A DNA stretch of 64,000 bases, from assembly GCF_900163785.1 (NCBI RefSeq), contig NZ_FUKN01000014.1:248001-312000 (forward strand), given 5' to 3'. This document shows positions 24,925-33,480 of this stretch, in pieces; position 1 is the stretch's first letter; every line of letters starts with the position of its first letter. The position numbers were made by a program, and so were the translations under genes. Origin of the DNA: Psychrobacter sp. JB385. Its GTDB lineage: Bacteria > Pseudomonadota > Gammaproteobacteria > Pseudomonadales > Moraxellaceae. A model generated the notes under the pieces. It saw only the letters and a list, made by a program, of their open reading frames with translations, was not told where the DNA came from and made no database searches.

Positions 24925-25314
24925 ATAAGCATCCTCTTATAAAAATTATTATCAGCAAAACAATGGGTAAAAATCAAGCGGTCATCAAAGTACTGTTGTT
25001 ACTTTTTGGGTAATACTTTTAAAGCAATCCAAAGCCTAGCAAAAACGATATAAAATTTTAAAACATTTGTTCAATACAGCAGGACTTAGTGATATTTGTG
25101 CTATTGATACTTTAGTGTATAAGATTGCAGTGCCAATTGCATCACCCATAAAGAAAAATGCTGTATGCGTTTGTTTAACAAGGCGACAGAACTTATGATA
25201 TGAGAGGAATTTTGCGATAAAACACGCGATAAATAACGAAAAGATAAAAAGGATTTTTATTCATGCAGCTTTTGCTATAATGCAAAACTACATTTCTCAA
25301 CGATTGATACGTAT
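24925..25314. other. Divergent promoter region between ompR and tex
   Basis: 390 AT-rich bases with no supported gene. A 63-codon frame on the minus strand overlaps the tex start and shows no family features. The region holds an extended -10 box for tex near its right end. Confidence 0.6.
25273..25281 (+). promoter_or_regulatory. Extended -10 promoter element for tex
   Basis: TGCTATAAT at 25273-25281 (approximately) is an extended -10 box with consensus TATAAT. It would start RNA about 25-30 bases before the tex ATG. No good -35 hexamer is seen, which fits an extended -10 promoter. Confidence 0.45.
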
Positions 25315-27864
25315 ATGAGTAGCACTGATACCTTAACGCCATCTCAAACCTCGACAAATGCGCAGGTTTTGGATGCAACCACACACGCGAATATTCACGA
25401 CAAGCTTGCTCGCGCGCTTGGCATTAAGACTGCTCAAGTCAATGCGTTTGTCAAACTTTACGATGAAGGCGCGACTGTTCCGTTTATTGCCCGTTACCGC
25501 AAAGAGAAGACTCAGAATCTTGACGATGCCCAATTACGTGCTTTAGAAAAGTCACTTAATTATGAGCGTGACATGGCAACTCGTCGCCTCAAGATCACGG
25601 AACTTTTGAGCACGCAGGGTAATTTGACTGACGAGCTACAGACCCGCATTGATAATGCGACGTCTAAGCTTGAGCTTGAAGACATCTATTTACCATATCG
25701 TCCGCGTCGCCGTTCACCAGCTGCTAAAGCACGTGCTGCGGGCCTTGATGTTGCTGCCCAAGCAATTCTTACTCAAGAAATAGCGCCCATCGATGCCTTG
25801 GCTGATTATCAAGTTCAGTCAAATGTGACCGATGATAGTGGTCAAGAAATTGAGGTCGATTTCGGTGATATCGAAAAGCAACTGGCTGGTGTGCAAGCCA
25901 TCATTGTCGATGAATGGACACAAGCACTAGATTTACTGGATAATTTGCGTAATGGTTTTGCCAAAACTGCCAGTATCGTCTCTACTGTGGCCAGCGAAGA
26001 AAAACGTGAAGTCGGTGAGAAATTTAAAGATTATTTTGAGCATAGCGAAAGCCTTGCGCGTCTACCGAACCATCGTTTATTAGCGATGCTGCGTGGTCGT
26101 CAAGAAAACGTACTAGGGTTAAAGATTGAGGGCGAAGACGCACCTTTCATCGAAAAAATCATCAATCATTTTGATATTGATGCAAAAGCCCCTGCTGCTC
26201 GTCGTGAGTTTTTGGCAGAAGCGGCCAGCAGCTTGTGGAAAGACAAATGGCGTCCGCATATTGAGCATCGCCTACTGACTGAAAAGCGTTTGACTGCCGA
26301 AGCGGATGCTATTGAAGTGTTTGCGAACAACTTACAGCATTTGTTGATGTCAGCACCTGCTGGTCGCAAAGTAATCTTGGGTGTTGACCCTGGTATCCGT
26401 CATGGCGTAAAAATGGCCATCGTCGATGCTCAAGGCCATGTGATGTTAGATAGCGAAGGCAAGCCTGTTGTCGCCACCGTCTATCCATTTGCACCTGATA
26501 ACAAAATAGATGAGGCCAAAGCCGTCATTGATGAGTTACTAAATACTTATCAGGTTGATTTGGTGGCCATCGGTAATGGTACGGCCAGTCGCGAAACCGA
26601 TGCGATGATTAAAGAGATTTTGGCCTCCAATGATGCCTTAGAAGCCAAAGCGGTTATTGTCAATGAGTCAGGTGCCTCTGTCTATTCAGCCAGTGAGCTT
26701 GCCAGTGATGAATTGGCCAATCTTGATGTGTCAGTGCGCGGCGCGGTATCTATCGCTCGTCGCTTGCAAGATCCATTATCAGAGCTGGTCAAAGTAGATC
26801 CAAAAGCGATCGGTGTGGGTCAGTATCAACATGACGTCAACCAAAATCAGTTGGCTGATAGCTTGGACAAAGTCACTCAAGACAGCGTGAACGCCGTTGG
26901 CGTCGATGTAAATACTGCCAGTCCTGCTATCTTGGCGCATATCGCTGGTTTGAATAAGAATGTTGCGCAGCAAATTGTCACTTATCGCAAAGAACATGGT
27001 GCTTTTGATAGCCGTGAAGCGCTAAAAAATGTCCCACGCTTAGGGGTAAAAACCTTTGAGCAAGCGGCAGGATTTTTACGGGTTCATGGTGGTAGCAATC
27101 CATTGGATGCCACTGGTGTTCACCCAGAAAGCTATGCGCTGGTCGATAGCTTATTGACGCAAACGGGCAAATCATTGCCAGACATTCTCGGTAATGAAGG
27201 GGTGTTGAACACCATCGATACCACAGTGCTCGCTGCCAACGATGATAACGTCAGTGTAAAAGCCATTCTAGATGAGCTTGCTAAGCCTGCCCGTGATCCG
27301 CGTCCTGAGTTTAAGACCGCTAATTTCCGTGAAGACGTCAATAGTATTAAAGATCTGACAGAAGGTATGACATTAGAAGGGGTGGTTACGAATGTCACCG
27401 CTTTTGGTTGCTTTATTGATGTTGGCGTTCACCAAGATGGTCTAGTGCATATCTCACAGATGGCCAATGATTTTGTCGCTGATCCTATGAACCGTGTTAA
27501 GCCTGGCGATATCGTATCGGTTCGTGTTATCTCTATCGACGAAAAACGCGGTCGTATTGGCTTTAGTATGAAACCTGAAGCCGAAAAACCAGCTCGCACA
27601 GCGACAAAGGCTGCTGAGGCCAAATCAAGTAATGATGATGAAGCCACTCGTCCTCGCAGTAGCCGTCCAGCAACTGATAAGCGTCCGTCATCGTCAAAAC
27701 CACGTGGCAATCGTCAAGATAACCGCCAAGACAGTCGACAGGATAAGGGCAGTGCCAATGCCCGTGGTAAAGCTTCTAAAGTTGAGAGCACAGAAGCGCC
27801 TAGTAAGATGGGTACGCTTGGTGCTTTGCTAAAAGAAGCAGGCGTGACTAAAGCAAAAAAATAG
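25315..27864 (+). CDS. tex: RNA-binding transcription accessory protein Tex
   Basis: 849 residues. Domains in order: helical Tex N-terminal region (about 20-200), a YqgF/RNase H-like domain with GVDPGIRHGVKMAIVDA (about 354-370), a helix-hairpin-helix pair (VNTASPAILAHIAGL and VPRLGVKTFEQAAGFLRV) and an S1 RNA-binding domain (GMTLEGVVTNVTAFGCFIDV to MANDF, about 682-720). The last 90 residues are low-complexity and rich in Ser, Arg, Asp and Gln, with DNRQDSRQDKG repeats, followed by a conserved end MGTLGALLKEAG. Tex binds nucleic acids and affects transcription and tolerance to stress. It stands alone between two divergent or convergent minus-strand neighbours. Confidence 0.95.
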   Translation: MSSTDTLTPSQTSTNAQVLDATTHANIHDKLARALGIKTAQVNAFVKLYDEGATVPFIARYRKEKTQNLDDAQLRALEKSLNYERDMATRRLKITELLSTQGNLTDELQTRIDNATSKLELEDIYLPYRPRRRSPAAKARAAGLDVAAQAILTQEIAPIDALADYQVQSNVTDDSGQEIEVDFGDIEKQLAGVQAIIVDEWTQALDLLDNLRNGFAKTASIVSTVASEEKREVGEKFKDYFEHSESLARLPNHRLLAMLRGRQENVLGLKIEGEDAPFIEKIINHFDIDAKAPAARREFLAEAASSLWKDKWRPHIEHRLLTEKRLTAEADAIEVFANNLQHLLMSAPAGRKVILGVDPGIRHGVKMAIVDAQGHVMLDSEGKPVVATVYPFAPDNKIDEAKAVIDELLNTYQVDLVAIGNGTASRETDAMIKEILASNDALEAKAVIVNESGASVYSASELASDELANLDVSVRGAVSIARRLQDPLSELVKVDPKAIGVGQYQHDVNQNQLADSLDKVTQDSVNAVGVDVNTASPAILAHIAGLNKNVAQQIVTYRKEHGAFDSREALKNVPRLGVKTFEQAAGFLRVHGGSNPLDATGVHPESYALVDSLLTQTGKSLPDILGNEGVLNTIDTTVLAANDDNVSVKAILDELAKPARDPRPEFKTANFREDVNSIKDLTEGMTLEGVVTNVTAFGCFIDVGVHQDGLVHISQMANDFVADPMNRVKPGDIVSVRVISIDEKRGRIGFSMKPEAEKPARTATKAAEAKSSNDDEATRPRSSRPATDKRPSSSKPRGNRQDNRQDSRQDKGSANARGKASKVESTEAPSKMGTLGALLKEAGVTKAKK

Positions 27865-27897
27865 TACATATGTATCTGATATAAGTATTTTAAGAAA

Positions 27898-27930
27898 ATA
27901 AAAAAGGCAGCCTCATGGCTGCCTTTTTTG
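27898..27930 (+). terminator. tex terminator
   Basis: Hairpin AAAAAGGCAGCC-TCAT-GGCTGCCTTTTT at about 27901-27929, followed by T and 35 bases after the tex stop. Confidence 0.92.
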
Positions 27931-28070
27931 TACTTAGGATTCTTGAAGATGGCATTAAATATGTACAGAAAAGTTTTACTGTTTGAGTATTGGGGGTCAT
28001 TTAACCTTCAAAACCCATTCTTGCCTCAATCTTTTATATATTTGACATATTTAAAGCTAGCAAAAAAGAT

Positions 28071-28553
28071 CTACTGATCCATCATGTCTGCTTCTTGCTC
28101 TTCTTGTAACATGTCGTCTTGTGAGTCTTGCATGCCTTGTGGTTCAACTTGTAATTGCATGTCTTGTTGAGCTTGCATGTCTTGCTGAGCTTGCATATCT
28201 TGTTGAGCTTGCATCGCTGTAGGCATTGCTTGTTGAGCATTGGTAGCGTTACTAATGTTGTTCGTACTGGCTCTTGAAATAGTTTGAGTCTCACTGATTA
28301 CAAACGGATTGGATTGATTGGCATTCTGTCCAGCATTGGGACTGGCAGCCTCGGTCTCCATGGCTTCATTGGCAGATGCAGCTTGCATCTCTGCTTGTGC
28401 GGTCTGTACATCCGCTTGTGCCACTTGCATGTCTGCTCGTGCAGTTTGCATATTTGCTTGCGCAGTATCAGTAGGAGCAGCCATAGCCAAACTTGGAATA
28501 GTCAGGGTGGCACCAATAAGTAGCGATAAAGGTAGAGTACGTTTTTTCATCAA
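28071..28553 (-). CDS. Exported repeat-rich protein of unknown function
   Basis: 160 residues. Signal peptide about 1-25 (LPLSLLIGATLTIPSLAMAA). The mature protein is built from two kinds of short repeats. Residues about 30-60 have 7-residue units of the type AQANMQT / ARADMQV / AQADVQT / AQAEMQA. Residues about 110-135 have 6-residue units of the type AQQDMQ, repeated three to four times. The C-terminus is acidic (DDMLQEEQEADMMDQ). There is no cysteine in the mature part. The second repeat is also an 18-base tandem repeat in DNA. The 7-residue units could form a coiled coil. I do not recognise a family; it looks like an envelope or periplasmic structural protein. It is monocistronic, with long gaps on both sides. 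Confidence 0.7.
   Translation of the reverse strand: MMKKRTLPLSLLIGATLTIPSLAMAAPTDTAQANMQTARADMQVAQADVQTAQAEMQAASANEAMETEAASPNAGQNANQSNPFVISETQTISRASTNNISNATNAQQAMPTAMQAQQDMQAQQDMQAQQDMQLQVEPQGMQDSQDDMLQEEQEADMMDQ
28156..28215. repeat. 18-base tandem repeat inside the repeat-protein gene
   Basis: About three near-identical 18-base units of the form TCTTGTTGAGCTTGCATG (each with 0-2 changes) run from about 28162 to 28215. They encode AQQDMQ on the minus strand. The 18-base unit keeps the reading frame, so copy number can change without breaking the protein. Confidence 0.85.
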
Positions 28554-29023
28554 TGGATTCCTTAATTTATAGTCTTATAATGTCGGTTTAAAAAAATTTA
28601 AACGTTACGACTATTTAGCGTTGTTTTATATATAAAAAATTAATGTAGTATTTCAAATATATATATTTAATATCTCTAACATTCAATCTGTAGAAAAAAT
28701 AAAATCATGATAACCATTAAGCGATTATCATGATCGATTTGGATGAAGAGTTTTATAAGCTAAGCTAAATTGGTTACAAACTCTGGATTGGAGAATAGCA
28801 ATTAAACAATCAATGATTCAGTAGTGCATAGATTAAAAATCTAACAGATTGATGTTGGCAGGTGACTTTGTGCAACTACTGTACGCTTATTGTCAGAGTA
28901 AGCAATGTCCTGACAGATATCCTTTTTAATATTAATTATTCTACTCATATCAATTAAATAGGACTGCTTTACCGATTATCAATCCATTATCTGCCCGCCA
29001 TTGTCTAAACGTATGATTGATGA
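28554..29023. other. AT-rich intergenic region with an inverted repeat
   Basis: 470 bases without a supported gene. It contains a perfect 10-base inverted repeat, ATCATGATAA at 28704-28713 and TTATCATGAT at 28725-28734, separated by 11 bases. No T run follows, so it is more like an operator than a terminator. Confidence 0.6.
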
Positions 29024-29803
29024 TTAAGGCTTGGTATCGGGCACACGTTTAACAGGAAAAGTTTGATTGATTTCTGTCTTGTCGATAATGTCTGCATCCG
29101 CTTCTTCGCCAACGATAACCGTGCGATTCGCTCCTTCAATAGCAACTGCTGTTCCTTGTGGGGTATTCACACGATTGATCTGATCTGAGGGCGCTATGAT
29201 GACCTCTTTTACACTGTATTTAGCGGGTCTGATGACACGAGTGGTGCCAACGATGACAGGCTCCATGGTACGCGTTTCTGCAACTGCCACTTGTGCCGCG
29301 GGCTCTTTGACTTCACTGACAATAGGCATCGGGAACTTATCGCCAAAGTGATTGTCACACTGCTGCATGGTCAAGCGCACAGGATTACCTGCGGCATCCA
29401 TATAAACGTTGACCGGCATATCAGCAGCGATAGGCACATATTTTCCTACCAAGGCACCTGAGACACCATAACGACCATTTGATTGACCAACACCCAAATC
29501 GCATGCACCTGCCGCATAATCGCTTGTGGTCAAACGATTACGATCAACGACATTTTGAGGAATCATGACCTCTGATAAGCGCATTTTTTTGACGCTGACT
29601 TCTCCTGCTTGGCGCTTAGGATTTTGGTAAGTATAAGGCGTATAAAACTTAGCCGAGCCATCTTTGACAGCTGTCACGCACTCATCATAACTGTCATAGC
29701 CAACATTGCCGTGGTTGTCTGTGGTCATGGCTGCATTTGCAGAGCTTGCACATATAGCAAAACCTGTAGTTGCAAGCGCAGCTGTCAATACCTTTAATCT
29801 CAT
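29024..29803 (-). CDS. Exported protein of unknown function with four cysteines
   Basis: 259 residues. Signal peptide about 1-24 (VLTAALATTGFAICASSANAA). The mature chain begins with GYDSYDECVTAVKDGSAKFY and has further cysteines in AGACDLGVGQSNGRYG and MQQCDNHFGDKFP, three in the mature part, plus one in the signal. The middle (about 60-150) looks folded; the last 100 residues are hydrophilic with Val/Ile-rich strands (EPVIVGTTRVIRPAKYSVKEVIIAP). No known catalytic motif is visible. Cysteines in an exported protein suggest it may be a DsbA substrate. I do not recognise the family. It stands alone between gaps of 470 and about 600 bases. Confidence 0.75.
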   Translation of the reverse strand: MRLKVLTAALATTGFAICASSANAAMTTDNHGNVGYDSYDECVTAVKDGSAKFYTPYTYQNPKRQAGEVSVKKMRLSEVMIPQNVVDRNRLTTSDYAAGACDLGVGQSNGRYGVSGALVGKYVPIAADMPVNVYMDAAGNPVRLTMQQCDNHFGDKFPMPIVSEVKEPAAQVAVAETRTMEPVIVGTTRVIRPAKYSVKEVIIAPSDQINRVNTPQGTAVAIEGANRTVIVGEEADADIIDKTEINQTFPVKRVPDTKP

Positions 29804-30401
29804 GATGATTCCCTCTCAATAATAGATAAATTTTCAATAAAAAACGCGGTAAATAGACATCATGAACATCTTAGAACACCATTTTTTAAGACAATGCTTT
29901 TATAACGAAAAGCTTTTGTGGGCATTTACGAGATGAAAGGCATTGATTACGTTTAAGATGTCCTTTAGAAAACCTATCTTAAAGAAAAAATCACTTTTGA
30001 AAATCAATAGGTCCAATATTCAAATAAACAGACAATAGAATGTAGTTGATGTCGTAACTTGTCTAATCCTACGTCACTCATTGCAATATGGCTGTGACAT
30101 TAAGCAGAAGATATGTAACATAGTGTGTTGAAAAACCGAAAATTGGCAACATCACTTACCTGAAAATAACGTTATTATTATTTTTTAACATTAGTAAGGA
30201 AGAATCTTGCACAATAAAAAACCGTGCCCTTTATAAAAGACACGGCTGTGACCCTTGACGGTCATCACTTATGATAGCTTGACGCATTTAGAAGATAGAG
30301 ACTATATGAGTTTATCTATATATTGTTAATGCCAAATAAAAAAGATAAAAAAATGACGTTGGCAGTACTGTATTTATATTGGATTGACTATGTCTCTGCG
30401 A
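29804..30401. other. Intergenic region, about 600 bases
   Basis: No supported gene. The only clear element is a minus-strand terminator at 30214-30245. The rest is AT-rich and contains the promoter of the exported protein at 29024-29803. Confidence 0.6.
30214..30245 (-). terminator. Terminator of the saccharopine-dehydrogenase-like gene
   Basis: On the minus strand CCGTGTCTTT-TATA-AAGGGCACGG (two G-T pairs allowed) is followed by six T. It lies about 155 bases after the stop of the reductase gene at 30402. Confidence 0.65.
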
Positions 30402-31676
30402 CTAACTACTGATTACTTCGAAGCTCAAACCTGCATGTTCTTCTAAACGAGCCAAAAGCTTGTCACCCATAGCAGAAGTAGGAGTCCAAAAACCACCACC
30501 AACCTCATCTTTGCTAATATCTTGCGCCAAGCATAATGCTGCCTGTGACAGCATTTGTGAGGTGCTGCCATAACCTGGATCTTTATCACCAGTCACTTTG
30601 GTCTGAATGGTGTCATTTTTGGCGGTTTGTCCAAAGAATCGAATATCAAAATAGCCATTGTCTTGCTCTTCTTTAGACGGCCCAGAACCTGATTTGGGTA
30701 ACACATGCTTGGATAAAAACTCGCGGCTTGGTTTTACCATCATGGCTGTGGCAAACCCAAACAGTCCAGCACTCATGGCGTAGCTTGATAGTTGTCCTTT
30801 GATGCCATCTTTCATCCACATGGCTTCGTCGTATTTAAAGTCGCGACCATACTCATAATCGAGCAGCTGGTTGGTACGATGAACGATACGAGTATTGATG
30901 CTCGCCATCACAAAAGGCGCTAGCCAGCGTTTGTGCTCGTCGTCATATTCTGGTTTGCTAATATTGGTTTGGCGCACGCTTGGTGCGGCTCTATCGCTGT
31001 TGAGCAAATAAGGATTTGCCACTTGCTTGCGACGTGAAGGGTCTTGTCCAACTTCTTCAAAAATAGTGGCCATTGAAGCGATAGTGCCCCCTGACAATCC
31101 GCCTTTTGCTGCTTTTACCCTCATATGTATAACATCACAGGCTTCGCCAAACGTTTCTTCTGCTTTGCTTTGGGTAAAATAAACCCCTAAGTCCGATGGT
31201 ATCGAATCAAAGCCGCACGAGTTGACAATACGAGCGCCACTTTGTTTGGCAGTATCTTGATACTTATCCATCATGTCTTTAATAAAGATGGCTTCGCCTG
31301 TGAGGTCAACGTAGTCAGTACCATTCTCAGCGCAAGATTTGATTAAAGGCTCACCATATTTTAGATAAGGGCCAACCGTTGAGATAATCACTTGGGTTTG
31401 CTTGGTCATCTTGTCCAGACTGCTTGCATCGTTACTGTTTGCAATAATGATGTCGACTGGGCTTTCAAGTTCAGACTGCAATCTATTAAGCTTTTCCTCG
31501 TCACGACCTGCTATTGCCCAAGTGACATGCGCGCCATTCTTGTCTTTGGCGTTTGATAGAAAATGGGTTAAGTAGTGTGCAGTTATCTTGCCAACGAAGC
31601 TGGTTGCCCCATACAGAACCACGGCATAGGGGCGGCTTTCTGATGGGGTTTTTGTCATGTCTATAGTGTTGCTCAT
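30402..31676 (-). CDS. Saccharopine dehydrogenase-like / trans-acting enoyl reductase-like oxidoreductase
   Basis: 424 residues from the ATG at 31676, which has AAGGA eight bases upstream; the frame is open to 31748 but that part has no homology look. An N-terminal Rossmann domain starts VVLYGATSFVGKITAHYL (about 19-36), then WAIAGRDEEKLNRL, IISTVGPYLKYGEPLI and GTDYVDLTGEAIFIKDM. These are the marks of the saccharopine-dehydrogenase-like group that includes mycobacterial trans-acting enoyl reductases. Most bacterial members have unknown substrates, often lipid-related. It is not adjacent to a lysine pathway gene. A hydrophobic stretch near residue 300 (SAGLFGFATAMMV) may associate with membranes. 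Confidence 0.82.
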   Translation of the reverse strand: MSNTIDMTKTPSESRPYAVVLYGATSFVGKITAHYLTHFLSNAKDKNGAHVTWAIAGRDEEKLNRLQSELESPVDIIIANSNDASSLDKMTKQTQVIISTVGPYLKYGEPLIKSCAENGTDYVDLTGEAIFIKDMMDKYQDTAKQSGARIVNSCGFDSIPSDLGVYFTQSKAEETFGEACDVIHMRVKAAKGGLSGGTIASMATIFEEVGQDPSRRKQVANPYLLNSDRAAPSVRQTNISKPEYDDEHKRWLAPFVMASINTRIVHRTNQLLDYEYGRDFKYDEAMWMKDGIKGQLSSYAMSAGLFGFATAMMVKPSREFLSKHVLPKSGSGPSKEEQDNGYFDIRFFGQTAKNDTIQTKVTGDKDPGYGSTSQMLSQAALCLAQDISKDEVGGGFWTPTSAMGDKLLARLEEHAGLSFEVISS

Positions 31677-32246
31677 ATTGACTGTCCTTATTGGTATTTT
31701 GATCAATGGAATACATATAAATGATGGGATTAGTAAATACTGAGCCAAATCGTCTTTTTGAGCAATAGGTTTGTTTGCTCGCTCAGTCTTATTATTTATA
31801 TTTATTACTACGCTTTTTGAGTTTTTAGTAGCGACTTTAAAGAGTAAATATTTAGTAAAATATATATAGTAAAAAAATGCTGAATTTATCCATAATATTT
31901 ATAGCAAATTATAAAATGAAGACGCGTATTATTTAGTGTCATTCACCATTGAGACACATAAGTCATATAAAGAGGGACAAACGCGTCATAATAATAAGGT
32001 TTGCTACAAAGATTACATAAGTTATCGCTATCATTACTAAAGTGAACGTTTTTTTAAATCGAATATTGCTACTCTATAATCGTAAACCGTTAGAAAGCAT
32101 ACTAAAAAAATAAGAAGTAATTTAAAGGAAGGTTAGGGGAATTAAAGCAAATATTGGTAGTGACTTTTTAGTATAAGTCATTGAGTTTGAATCTACTGTA
32201 TGTGTTTACCTATTTGATCTTTCAACAATAATTTGAGGAGAACGTT
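31677..32246. other. AT-rich divergent region before the small membrane protein
   Basis: 570 bases with no supported gene. A TATAAT box at 32075-32080 lies about 165 bases before the small membrane-protein gene. A GAGGAG ribosome site is at its right end. Confidence 0.55.
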
Positions 32247-32402
32247 ATGTTTCGCTGGGCTATAATTTTTGCAGTCGTTGCATTGATAGCAAGTTTGTTA
32301 GGTTTCGGCGGTGTCGCTGGACTATCTGCTAACTTAGCGTATATTTTCTTAGCCGTTGCTGTGATTTTATTTATTGTGGCATTTGTCAGTCGCAAAATGT
32401 AA
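32247..32402 (+). CDS. Small membrane protein, UPF0391/YtjA (DUF1328) family
   Basis: A 51-codon gene starting at ATG 32247 with TTGAGGAG seven bases upstream. It encodes two hydrophobic helices: [20 protein letters not shown] (about 5-24) and [19 protein letters not shown] (about 31-49), with only a short loop between. Length and wording ([20 protein letters not shown]) match the YtjA/DUF1328 family of small inner-membrane proteins of unknown function, often linked to stress conditions. A strong terminator follows 32 bases after the stop, so it is a complete one-gene unit. Confidence 0.88.
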   Translation: MFRWAIIFAVVALIASLLGFGGVAGLSANLAYIFLAVAVILFIVAFVSRKM

Positions 32403-32433
32403 ATACAGTTTATTGCTATAAAAACCCAATATG

Positions 32434-32464
32434 AAAAGACCCTCAATCGAGGGTCTTTTTTTAT
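32434..32464 (+). terminator. Terminator of the small membrane-protein gene
   Basis: Hairpin AAAAGACCCTC-AATC-GAGGGTCTTTTT, followed by T. Confidence 0.92.
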
Positions 32465-32475
32465 GTCTGACGGAA

Positions 32476-32509
32476 AACGCTTACTTATCAAGACGATAAG
32501 TAAGCGTTT
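32476..32509 (-). terminator. Hairpin at the end of phhB
   Basis: A perfect 15-base-pair stem (AAACGCTTACTTATC and its complement) spans 32476-32508 with a short loop. On the minus strand it follows the phhB stop by two bases and is trailed by a short T run, so it probably ends the phhB transcript. Confidence 0.7.
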
Positions 32510-32510
32510 G

Positions 32511-32804
32511 TTACAAGCGCTTGGGTTGAATGATATGCTCCATTCTTTTTGCCAGACGAATATCCAAACTTGAGATACCGCCAGTATCATGTGTGGTCAG
32601 ACGGACTTTGACGACGTTATAAATATTGTGCCATTCAGGGTGATGCTCTAGCGCTTCGGCATGAAAAGCCGCTTGGTTCATAAAGCTTATGGCTTCAATA
32701 AAATCGCCAAAATGATAGCTTTTGACAATACTATTGCCATCACGCTCCCAGCCTGCTAGGTCTTCTAGCTGCAAATCGATTTGCTTGTCAGATAAACTGC
32801 TCAT
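32511..32804 (-). CDS. phhB: Pterin-4a-carbinolamine dehydratase
   Basis: 97 residues, the normal size. The active-site pattern HHPEW (residues about 54-58), preceded by AAFHAEALE and followed by [17 protein letters not shown], is diagnostic. The enzyme dehydrates 4a-hydroxytetrahydropterin, recycling the cofactor of phenylalanine hydroxylase; some bacterial members instead serve molybdopterin or other roles. No phhA gene is in the window, so the partner enzyme lies elsewhere or is absent. A neighbouring GNAT gene on the same strand is 113 bases upstream. Confidence 0.92.
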   Translation of the reverse strand: MSSLSDKQIDLQLEDLAGWERDGNSIVKSYHFGDFIEAISFMNQAAFHAEALEHHPEWHNIYNVVKVRLTTHDTGGISSLDIRLAKRMEHIIQPKRL

Positions 32805-32917
32805 ATTAATAACCTTATTATTATGTGGGATTGGTTTATTAAAGTTATATGGAGGACAAGATAAGCCGTAAAGCTTTAACGGCTCTCTTACTGTCTTTGT
32901 AGTGCATCATTATCGAA

Positions 32918-33211
32918 CTATACTAAGTCCTGATATTCTGGGTGTTTGCTAATGTATGCGGATACAAATGAGCATTGAGGCACTACTTTTTTACCGTTTT
33001 CACGCGCATAATTTAAGGCATGTTTTACCAATGCAGAGCCAATTCCGCGCCCGCCTAAAGCTTGCGGTACGATAGTATGATCATAAACAAGAGTGTCGCC
33101 ACGTTCTTGATAGCTGATATAACCTGTTTGATTATCAATAGAAGTCTCAAAACGGTTTGCTGATTGATTATGGATAATTTCTAGTGTTGGATCAGACTTT
33201 TGGTTGCTCAT
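32918..33211 (-). CDS. Small GNAT-family N-acetyltransferase (YjdJ-like)
   Basis: 97 residues. The acetyl-CoA-binding loop ALGGRGIGSALVKHAL (about 53-68) and the ending ISKHPEYQDLV are typical of the short YjdJ/COG2388 group. The fold is a reduced GNAT domain with IDNQTGYISYQERGDTLVYDHTIV as the central strands. Such proteins are predicted acetyltransferases with unknown substrates. It lies upstream of phhB on the same strand and may share a transcript, though 113 bases separate them. Confidence 0.88.
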   Translation of the reverse strand: MSNQKSDPTLEIIHNQSANRFETSIDNQTGYISYQERGDTLVYDHTIVPQALGGRGIGSALVKHALNYARENGKKVVPQCSFVSAYISKHPEYQDLV

Positions 33212-33480
33212 AATTGCACTCCAATATTGAATAGTAGTATCGAATTTTTAATATTTATTCTATGTCGTACATGGCTTTTTAATAATCTTTTATGATGCAT
33301 AGCGAATAGTCAAAAAATGCCATGTTATAAATCCAATTATGGATGAATAACCTACAATTATCTAGGAACTTACCGTAAATCTAGATAGCATGAATGTTAA
33401 TATTTTTGCGCGTACTCCTATCTAAACAAAATGGCATGGGTTAATAATATGCTCAATCACGTCGTCGATTTTCATGGTTA

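Noticed and set aside
25193..25384. 63-codon minus-strand frame across the tex start
   Set aside because: Overlaps the real tex start and its promoter, has no ribosome site and no recognisable features.
28156..28215. Possible CRISPR array
   Set aside because: Units are contiguous with no spacers and encode AQQDMQ repeats in frame.
28082..28294. 70-codon minus-strand frame with Cys/Lys repeats
   Set aside because: Product of reading the 18-base tandem repeat in another frame; the main frame has a signal peptide.
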